From positions 1 through 36,638 of the forward strand of contig NZ_LODI01000013.1 of the NCBI RefSeq assembly GCF_001468485.1: a stretch of DNA of 36,638 nucleotides, given 5' to 3'. The translations under genes and the position numbers were made by a program. Every line of letters starts with the position of its first letter. Within the stretch, counting starts at the first letter, position 1. The notes below the pieces were generated by a model that was not told the origin of the DNA, searched no databases, and saw nothing but the letters and a program-made list of their open reading frames with translations. This DNA is from Pseudoalteromonas sp. H71. GTDB taxonomy: Bacteria; Pseudomonadota; Gammaproteobacteria; Enterobacterales; Alteromonadaceae. This document shows, piece by piece, positions 18,001-23,109 of this stretch.

Positions 18001-18256
18001 AGGCGGTATGACGCCTCTTGAGGCCATACGCGCATCAACACTCGATCCAGCTAAATATTTAGGCCTGAATAAAGACATAGGTTCACTTGAAGTAGGTAAA
18101 CTGGCTGACTTAATGGTAATTGATGGCGATCCGCTAATTGATATTCGCAGCTCTGATAAAGTCGAGTATACAATGATTAATGGTCGTTTATTTAATGCAG
18201 AAACGATGAATGAAGTCGGTAAAAAAGCACGCCAACCGCTTTATTTTGAAAAGTAA
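15071..18256 (+). CDS. Secreted beta-propeller/amidohydrolase fusion
   Basis: A 1061-residue exported protein. The signal peptide is MKKLLHTALALSVSLALGQAYA. Residues from about 40 to 630 form TolB-like PD40 repeats, with many copies of the motif SPDGK or SPDGR (for example ISPDGKTIVFD and FSPDGKHIAFTSD). A C-terminal amidohydrolase domain starts near residue 655 with ALTGGKIITMDGD. It contains the metal-site motif GIVDAHAHG (about 711-719), a further His in IEHSIPVENIYD, and SLEVGKLADLMVIDGDP near the end. The propeller may gate access to a metallohydrolase site, as in large peptidases. The substrate is unknown; dipeptide or cyclic amide hydrolysis is possible. It is monocistronic, with a terminator 22 bases after the stop. 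Confidence 0.88.
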   Translation: MKKLLHTALALSVSLALGQAYAESTDKKDEKKWQVDSPKGQFVDAKISVEQGTWMNIDISPDGKTIVFDLLGDIYTMPMSGGTAKQLTSDIAWQMQPRFSPDGKHIAFTSDQGGGDNIWVMDLNGENQSAVTNETFRLLNSPAWSPDGDFLVARKHFTASRSLGAGEVWLYHKAGGKGIQLTKRENDQKDLGEPMFSPDGRYVYFSHDATPGKTFHYSKDSVAGIYKIKRYDREAGEIETIIDGMGGAIRPTPSPDGKTLAYIKRDDFQTSLYLYDLTTGEHTQLYNKLERDMQETWAIHGVYPTIAWTPDNKELVFWAGGKIQSVDVTNKSVSPIAFKVETTKKIQPALRFTQNLDTDEFDVKMLRNVQVSPDGETAIFEALGYIYKRDLESGKIKRLTKQTDHFELFPQYSRDGKKIVYTTWNDEKQGQVRVVSSRSGRGDTITQEPGKYVEPTFSPNGKTVVYRKASGGSILNPKWSLNPGVYSVSAKGGKSELISKSGYQPQFGANNEHVYLMSPWPKPSLSVVELESKKVSKLYESEHATEFRVSPDGQYIAFAERFKVYVTPLVESGKAINIGPKDSKFPIEQLSVRAGESISWSTDSSKLYWSLGPELYHASLNGVFAINSKSEADFKVKSGENIGFSKKMNEPKGMFALTGGKIITMDGDKVIENGVIITDGKHIKAVGSASEINIPKDAEVVDVTGKTIMPGIVDAHAHGSQGSSEIIPQQNWKNFAGLALGVTTIHDPSNDTTEIFTASEMQKAGMIVGPRIFSTGTILYGANMPGYTSHIDSLEDAKFHLERLKKVGAFSVKSYNQPRREQRQQVVEAGRELEMMVVPEGGSLLQHNLSMVVDGHTGIEHSIPVENIYDDIKQLWSQSDVGYTPTLVVAYGGIWGENYWYDKTDVWNHPRLSKFVPKNQLLPRSMRRVKAPDHHYNHFNNARVSAELQDLGVLVNLGAHGQREGLGAHWEMWMFAQGGMTPLEAIRASTLDPAKYLGLNKDIGSLEVGKLADLMVIDGDPLIDIRSSDKVEYTMINGRLFNAETMNEVGKKARQPLYFEK

Positions 18257-18277
18257 CAACTCAAATTAACTTTGTTG

Positions 18278-18303
18278 AAAAGCGGCTTTAATGCCGCTTT
18301 TTT
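18278..18303 (+). terminator. Terminator after the amidohydrolase gene
   Basis: AAAAGCGGC/GCCGCTTTT (9 bp, 6-base loop) is followed by T residues. Confidence 0.88.
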
Positions 18304-18314
18304 ATTTTATGGAT

Positions 18315-18474
18315 TATACCAATCTGTAATAATACTTTATCATTTTTCGGTGCTAAGCGTGTCGTTACCTGCGTGAAAATTCTCATTTAAAGCAAGTGAA
18401 TAGCAAATTTCTCGTTGCTATTAACACGTTTTTTCAGCCTCAAAATAGATCATTTAATTAAGCGAAATTGGTAT
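18315..18474. repeat. MITE-like repeat with ATACCAAT ends
   Basis: A 160-base gene-free segment bounded by ATACCAAT (18316-18323) and its inverse ATTGGTAT (18467-18474). Inside is a perfect 8-bp hairpin AATAGCAA/TTGCTATT (18399-18406, 18415-18422). Short elements with ATACCAAT-type ends are, as I recall, scattered between genes in Alteromonadales genomes; this is from memory. No target duplication is obvious. It lies between two terminators of converging genes, a harmless landing site. Confidence 0.55.
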
Positions 18475-18490
18475 TGCAAAGAGCAGGCAT

Positions 18491-18513
18491 AAAAAAACCG
18501 CTTAACGCGGTTT
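18491..18513 (-). terminator. Terminator for the leftward 122-residue gene
   Basis: Read on the minus strand, AAACCGC/GCGGTTT with a short loop is followed by a run of T. It lies 23 bases beyond the stop of the gene ending at 18536. Confidence 0.85.
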
Positions 18514-18535
18514 CTTTTAAAATCATTAATGTTGA

Positions 18536-18904
18536 TTAAACAACACCGCGCGGTAGGCGACAGTCATGATCTTTACGCGCTAGGATTACAATCCACAATT
18601 CTTCAGCGGTGTAACCTTCTTCACTTTGTGTAACAACAGTGAACGGCGCTTTTTTCTGAGCAGTAACAGGTGCAGCTTTTTTGGTTTTAGTTTTTTTAGC
18701 GGGCGCTTTGTCAGCAGCTGCCGGTGTGGCTTTACCACTGCTTAATTCTTTAGTTAGCTCAGCTACGTCAGCTAGGCGTAAGTTTTTTCCGCCATCGATG
18801 CTGTACCAGCCTGGTTTAGTTGTAATTTCAGGTTTTTTACCATTGGCAGCTTCATACGCTGCTTCAAAGGCAGATAGTACTTCTGTTTTGTCTAGTTTGC
18901 TCAT
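18536..18904 (-). CDS. Small Lys/Ala-rich two-part protein, unknown
   Basis: A 122-residue protein that I do not recognise. The first 55 residues look folded (LDKTEVLSAFEAAYEAANGKKPEI, then PGWYSIDGGKNLRLADV). A low-complexity linker rich in Ala, Lys and Pro follows (about 56-88), like a histone-tail or DNA-contacting linker. The end is again ordered (EEGYTAEELWIVILARKDHDCRLPRGVV). No signal peptide or membrane segment is present. Binding to DNA or RNA through the basic linker is a guess. It has its own terminator, and no other gene shares its transcript. Confidence 0.75.
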   Translation of the reverse strand: MSKLDKTEVLSAFEAAYEAANGKKPEITTKPGWYSIDGGKNLRLADVAELTKELSSGKATPAAADKAPAKKTKTKKAAPVTAQKKAPFTVVTQSEEGYTAEELWIVILARKDHDCRLPRGVV

Positions 18905-19054
18905 CAGAGACCCTATACGTTGTGAACACAGATAAAGAGAAGGTATTTATACCTATTTTGAATCAGTTTTTCAATTTTTTGCGATTTTCCTTCCATTTTT
19001 AAGCAATAAACGCCAAAATTTGCACAAAATTCAGTGCAAAGTAAGGTTACACGT

Positions 19055-19807
19055 ATGCAACGTCAAGAATTTAACCAGTTATTAAATGACATTTTAAAGC
19101 CTCATAGTATTAAAGATTTTTGCCCAAATGGACTACAAGTCGAGGGTAAAAATGAAATTAAAAAAATTGTTACCGGAGTGACAGCAAGCCAAGCTTTAAT
19201 TGACGCTGCAATTGATGAACAAGCAGACGCTATTTTGGTTCATCATGGTTATTTTTGGAAAGGTGAGTCTCAGCCTATTACCGGAATGAAAAAGCGAAGA
19301 ATAGCCGCTTTATTGGCTAACGACATTAATTTATTTGCGTATCATCTTCCTTTAGATATTCACCCAGAGATTGGTAATAATGCGCAACTTGCAAAACTAT
19401 TAGATATTGAAATACAAACAGGCCTTGAACCTGTGGCTAACAGTGTTGCAATGAAAGGATACCTTAAAACACCACTCAATGGAGATGAATTTGCAGCTAG
19501 AATAGCTAAGGTGCTAAACCGAGCACCACTGACTAGCTTAGTTCGCACAAGTAAAATACACACCATTGCGCTGTGTACTGGTGGTGGCCAAGGTTATATT
19601 GATTTAGCTGCTGAGCAAGGTATTGATGCATATTTAACAGGTGAAGCGTCAGAGCAAACTATTCATAGTTCACGAGAACAAAATATTGATTTTTTTGCAG
19701 CAGGGCATCATGCAACTGAGCGCTACGGTATCAAAGCACTGGGTGAGCTGCTTGCCAAGGAGTACGGTTTTGAAGTGAGTTTTATTGATATTGATAACCC
19801 TGTGTAA
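19055..19807 (+). CDS. Nif3-like dinuclear metal centre protein (YbgI family)
   Basis: A 250-residue protein of the Nif3/YbgI family, often labelled GTP cyclohydrolase 1 type 2; family members form hexameric toroids with two metals per subunit. Metal-ligand motifs are visible: DAILVHHGYFWKGE (His pair near residue 64), FAYHLPLDIHPEIGNNAQLA (His near 97, with Asp and Glu), and AAGHHATERYGIKALGE near the C-terminus (His and Glu). FCPNGLQVEG near residue 22 is the family's start signature. A longer frame opens at GTG 19034, but ATG 19055 has TAAGGT at a good distance and matches YbgI (247 residues). The physiological reaction is unknown. Confidence 0.93.
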   Translation: MQRQEFNQLLNDILKPHSIKDFCPNGLQVEGKNEIKKIVTGVTASQALIDAAIDEQADAILVHHGYFWKGESQPITGMKKRRIAALLANDINLFAYHLPLDIHPEIGNNAQLAKLLDIEIQTGLEPVANSVAMKGYLKTPLNGDEFAARIAKVLNRAPLTSLVRTSKIHTIALCTGGGQGYIDLAAEQGIDAYLTGEASEQTIHSSREQNIDFFAAGHHATERYGIKALGELLAKEYGFEVSFIDIDNPV

Positions 19808-19829
19808 ACTAAAACAAGAATGGTTCAAT

Positions 19830-19875
19830 AGTTTGCTCGTGCTGTTCTAGCAAACTTTATCTATTTATTTTAAAA
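19830..19875 (+). terminator. Probable terminator after the Nif3 gene
   Basis: AGTTTGCT/AGCAAACT (8 bp, 11-base loop) is followed by a T-rich but interrupted tail. It lies 22 bases after the stop. The rest of the gap to 20051 shows nothing I can assign. Confidence 0.55.
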
Positions 19876-20051
19876 CTGGTGTGAGTAGAGCTACGACGCT
19901 GTTTCGGCTTTACACATACGTTATTTGAATATCGGCCAATTAAATGGCTCTGTTATAAGTTAAGCTGTTTTACTCCTAATAACGATCTTTTAAATTACCC
20001 AATTCGTTATATATCACTGGTTTTATAAAAAATGACTTTATAAGGATAACA

Positions 20052-20630
20052 ATGGAAGGGGTTTTGGCTCTACTCGAGCAGTACGGCTTATTTGTTTATC
20101 TGTTACTCTTTGGCTATTGTGCATTGAAAAGTGGCTGGCTGCCTTTATTTGCAGGCTACGCTGCTCACACAGGTGCGCTTGATATTAATTTAGTTATTGT
20201 AGCTACTTTTATGGGCGGCTACGTGGGTGATGAAATACGGTTTGCCCTAGCAAGAGCCTACGGTACTTCATGGCTAGAAAAACCAAACAAAATAGGTCAG
20301 CTATTTAAAACAGCAAGCGCGCTCGCAAATCGTTATGGCCTGGCTTACATATTTTTATACCGATACCCCAAAGGTTTGCGCACAATAGGGGCACTCCCGA
20401 TAGGGTTAACCAACATATCTTGGCGCCTATTTAGCACCTTAAATGCTTGTTCAGCTTTTTTATGGGTCACTATTTTAGTCGGTGGAGGGTATACTTTTGG
20501 AGCAGCTTTTGAGTCTTTAGGTGTAGAGAACTTAACTGCGCTGAGTATATTACTGTTAGGCGTGTTTTTAGTCGTATTTTATCGGCTTTGGACTAAACAC
20601 TCATTAGTAAGCACTGATACAGTGAAATAA
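20052..20630 (+). CDS. DedA family (VTT domain) membrane protein
   Basis: A 192-residue integral membrane protein of the DedA family, whose members act in undecaprenyl-phosphate or other lipid turnover and in maintaining proton motive force. The core signature is visible: FMGGYVGDEIRFALARAYG (about 55-73), then FLYRYPKGLRTIGALPIGLTNISWRLFSTLNACSAFLWV (about 102-140). Glycine- and proline-rich re-entrant segments and the Arg residues in the second motif are typical. The sequence is shorter than E. coli YqjA or YghB (about 220). A good ribosome site (AAGGATAAC) precedes the ATG. No operon partner is seen. Confidence 0.88.
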   Translation: MEGVLALLEQYGLFVYLLLFGYCALKSGWLPLFAGYAAHTGALDINLVIVATFMGGYVGDEIRFALARAYGTSWLEKPNKIGQLFKTASALANRYGLAYIFLYRYPKGLRTIGALPIGLTNISWRLFSTLNACSAFLWVTILVGGGYTFGAAFESLGVENLTALSILLLGVFLVVFYRLWTKHSLVSTDTVK

Positions 20631-20723
20631 TGTTAGTGTTTGAAAATAAATCTAGCTAAGACGTTACTCACATAATTACTGTATTGATATTTGAGTTTGC
20701 TTCTCTCAAGCGGCAAACATTAA

Positions 20724-20746
20724 GCGCAAGCCAGTCAAACTTGCGC
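20724..20746 (-). terminator. Possible terminator for the leftward metR/elyC-like unit
   Basis: GCGCAAG/CTTGCGC forms a 7-bp GC-rich stem with a 9-base loop, 28 bases beyond the stop at 20774. On the minus strand the tail is only mildly T-rich (TTAATGTTTG), so termination is uncertain. Confidence 0.4.
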
Positions 20747-20773
20747 GTTAAAAGCTGCCCGATAGCACGGTAT

Positions 20774-21580
20774 TTAAAGTGCCTCAGGGTCTAACCATCG
20801 ACGTACTGCTATCCACGCAGTTCCTATCATTTCATGGCAGTATTGCGTTACAGCTAGTAATGCTTGAGCATTTGGAACGAACTGTTTATGAAGAGGAAAC
20901 GCGGCAAAATTGTGAAAGTCAGTTGCTGCAGGAATGCTTGTTATACCTTCTACTGAAAACAAGCTTTGGGCTCTGGGCATATGCAATACCGAAGTTACTA
21001 ACGCTACTTTAAAATCAACTAATTTTGGCGCAAGCAGCGCAGCTTCTTGTGCTGTGTCCATGGCATATGGATTTTGTATAAGCCTATTTTTATCGATGCC
21101 TAAGTCAATGGCAGTTTGATGCATCAAACTGCTGTTAGTAATATTCTCATAACCGCCGCCAGAAACAATAAGCTGCGATTTTGGGTAGTGTTTGGCCAAT
21201 TTGACCCCTTCAACCAGACGGGTAAGTGCGCAATTACCTAATTGATTATTGGCACTTAATGCAGGATTGGGATTTATATCGCAGCCCAGCACAACAATCT
21301 TGTCTAATTCTGGATGTTTTGATGGGTGAAAAGAAAGAGTTGCTGGCTCGTTGTTTTTTAAAATCAGGTTAGCAACAAACGGTGTACTTATTGCCAACAA
21401 TGTTGAAAGACCTAAACATGCAATTACTAGAGAAAATTTGCGGCCTTTGAATGCTGAAAACAAAGCGAGAAGTGTAAAAAGACCAAGCAAAGGGAGTGGC
21501 ATAAGCAAGCTACCAACTAACTTTTTTAAAGCGAACATAATGAGCAACATAAAAGCAATAATTAAAGTAATGTTACTCAC
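20774..21580 (-). CDS. ElyC-like envelope protein, DUF218/YdcF family
   Basis: A protein of up to 268 residues with the DUF218 domain, resembling E. coli ElyC (259), which is needed for normal peptidoglycan synthesis. The N-terminal region FALKKLVGSLLMPLPLLGLF matches ElyC (FTLKKVIGNMLLPLPLML) and is followed by two or three membrane segments up to about residue 75. The DUF218 core is periplasmic: DKIVVLGCD, LIVSGGGYENITNSS and ALVTSVLHMPRAQSLF. The coupled GTG at 21580 begins 11 bases after the metR stop; internal ATGs at 21550 and 21538 fit the ElyC start better. It is probably in an operon with metR, an unexpected pairing. Confidence 0.85.
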   Translation of the reverse strand: MSNITLIIAFMLLIMFALKKLVGSLLMPLPLLGLFTLLALFSAFKGRKFSLVIACLGLSTLLAISTPFVANLILKNNEPATLSFHPSKHPELDKIVVLGCDINPNPALSANNQLGNCALTRLVEGVKLAKHYPKSQLIVSGGGYENITNSSLMHQTAIDLGIDKNRLIQNPYAMDTAQEAALLAPKLVDFKVALVTSVLHMPRAQSLFSVEGITSIPAATDFHNFAAFPLHKQFVPNAQALLAVTQYCHEMIGTAWIAVRRWLDPEAL

Positions 21581-21591
21581 TAATGAATGAT

Positions 21592-22479
21592 TTATCGACC
21601 GTTATTTAGTTTGCATGTATTTAAAAAGTGACGATATACGGGGTTGTCTTTCATGTCTTTTTTCATTGCTAAGTACATTGGGCGAGTTAAACCAAGTGCA
21701 CCCAGTGGAATCGATTTTATCAGTCCTTGGCTTTCGTATGGTGTAACCAACCAATCAGGTAATGCTGCTACTCCCATTCCAGCGCTCACTAGCTGAAAAA
21801 TTAATAAGCCTTGATCAACATTTTTAAGTGTGCCGTCAAAGCGGGCGTTTTGAATAAAGTGCTTAAATATATCTTGGCGCTCACGCGGAATAGGGTATGA
21901 AATAATGGTTTCGCTTTTTAAATCAAGTGCGGTTACATACGCTTTTTTAGCTAAATCGTGATCAGGTGCAACAATTAACTTTAACTTAAAGTCGAATAAA
22001 TGAGCATACTCTAGCTTATCGGGTTCACGGATGTCTGATGTTAGCACTAAGTCTAATTCATCGTTCAGTAAATCTGGAATAGCGTCGTAACTAAAACCAC
22101 GTTCATAATCAATTTTTATATCTGGCCAAAAGTTATTAAAATCTTTGATTGTTGGAAGTAGCCAGTGAAAACACGCATGGCATTCAACGCTTAGTCGTAA
22201 TTGTGAAATTGGCTGATTTAAACTTTCTTTTAAACGGCACTTTGTGGCTTCAATTTTAGGTAATATCTCATGGGCTAATTCAAGCAATAACATTCCTTGT
22301 GGCGTAAACCGAACAGGTTGTGTTTTACGTTCGAACAGTTGACAGTCTAGCTTGTTTTCCAAATCTTTAATTTGATGCGACAGCGCAGACTGAGTTAAAA
22401 ATAATTCTCTCGCGGTATTAACTAAAGACCCTGTTTCTTTGAGAGTTGCAATAGTTTTTAAATGTTTTATGCCAATCAT
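21592..22479 (-). CDS. metR: MetR, LysR-type regulator of methionine genes
   Basis: A 295-residue LysR-type regulator matching MetR, which activates metE, metH and others with homocysteine as co-effector. The start MIGIKHLKTIATLKETGSL parallels E. coli MIEVKHLKTLQALRNCGSL. The recognition region is LFLTQSALSHQIKDLENKL (about 26-44). KTQPVRFTPQG, LSVECHACFHWLLPTI and DLVLTSDI in the effector domain are MetR hallmarks. E. coli MetR is 317 residues; the C-terminal tail is shorter here. The promoter has tandem MetJ boxes over its -35. In enterics metE is divergent from metR; here the upstream 630 bases hold no gene on the other strand. Confidence 0.94.
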   Translation of the reverse strand: MIGIKHLKTIATLKETGSLVNTARELFLTQSALSHQIKDLENKLDCQLFERKTQPVRFTPQGMLLLELAHEILPKIEATKCRLKESLNQPISQLRLSVECHACFHWLLPTIKDFNNFWPDIKIDYERGFSYDAIPDLLNDELDLVLTSDIREPDKLEYAHLFDFKLKLIVAPDHDLAKKAYVTALDLKSETIISYPIPRERQDIFKHFIQNARFDGTLKNVDQGLLIFQLVSAGMGVAALPDWLVTPYESQGLIKSIPLGALGLTRPMYLAMKKDMKDNPVYRHFLNTCKLNNGR

Positions 22480-22526
22480 CTTTAAAAATTCTCATGAAAA
22501 AATTGAGCGGTACTTATTGTTATTTA

Positions 22527-22555
22527 ATACTACGCCTAAATAAAAAACGTTTCAA
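22527..22555 (-). promoter_or_regulatory. Sigma-70 promoter of metR
   Basis: On the minus strand, TTGAAA (22555-22550) is 5 of 6 for the -35. It is followed after exactly 17 bases by TAGTAT (22532-22527), 4 of 6 for the -10. Transcription would start near 22520, about 40 bases before the metR ATG. Confidence 0.7.
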
Positions 22556-22568
22556 CGTCTAGACGTCC
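22545..22568. promoter_or_regulatory. Three tandem MetJ boxes
   Basis: The consensus met box is AGACGTCT in tandem 8-mers. Three adjacent 8-mers are AAACGTTT (22545, 6/8), CAACGTCT (22553, 6/8) and AGACGTCC (22561, 7/8). They cover the metR -35, so MetJ with S-adenosylmethionine would block metR transcription. Confidence 0.8.
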
Positions 22569-22740
22569 AAAAGCTGCTAATAATTATACTTTCTTTAATT
22601 AAAAATTTTACTTTTAGCGTAAACTGCTAGATTAAAGCTGGTTTTTTATTGTTTGTATTAATTTACTTCATGATGAAAAGTTAATGTGTCTGTTTTAAAA
22701 AATTTTTAGCTGCTTTAGGTCTGTTAATCTTTCAAGGTTG

Positions 22741-23105
22741 AATTTGCAGCAGCCTGTATGGTACTTGGCAAGGCAGAGCCTATGTAGTGTGGTTGTTTTC
22801 CATAAATTAGCGTTAACGTAGTAATAATGCCAAACAGGTTCAGCCTAAAGCGCTCTGCCTAAAGTTTATTTACGCTTTTTTGCTTAGATGGCTGAAGGAA
22901 AGGGGGCGTGAACAGGACGCGAAAGCTTTGCTTAGCTTTTACTTATCCTTAAATAAATGTAAGCCAATAAAATAACGCAGGGGCAAGTTATCGAGCCCGC
23001 TAGGTTTCAAACCCCAAAGGTCCTCTAGCTTGAACAAGCTTTAATACATAAAGACCTACATCACCTAGCTGCTAGGCTTAATATCTATCGGTGATATTAT
23101 GTATT
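22741..23105. other. Gene-free region dense in inverted repeats
   Basis: I see no gene between the metR promoter and the stop of the GGDEF-EAL gene. First cluster: AGGCAGAGC (22771-22779) pairs with GCTCTGCCT (22852-22860), and TTGGCA (22765-22770) with TGCCAA (22829-22834), the latter flanked by CCTGT/ACAGG. GCCTAAAG is repeated at 22843 and 22857. Second cluster: GGTTT/AAACC (23003-23013), AGCTTG/CAAGCT (23027-23040), CCTAG/CTAGG around 23064-23076, ATCACC/GGTGAT (23060, 23090), and AATACATAA (23043-23051) with TTATGTATT (23097-23105). The last also suits termination of the leftward gene. A structured RNA, a MITE or a decayed element are all possible. Confidence 0.4.
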
Positions 23106-23109
23106 GAGG

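Noticed and set aside
22741..22870. Integron attC site
   Set aside because: The inverted arms lack the 7-bp core sites of attC, and no integrase or cassette genes are present.
22570..22900. Cobalamin or other known riboswitch linked to metR
   Set aside because: No B12-box-like or SAM-riboswitch core is visible on either strand, and the metR promoter lies downstream of this region, so it would not be in the metR leader.
22900..22960. Cyclic di-GMP (GEMM) riboswitch
   Set aside because: A GGACGCGAAAGC stretch resembles one GEMM segment, but the other conserved parts and the tetraloop-receptor layout are missing.
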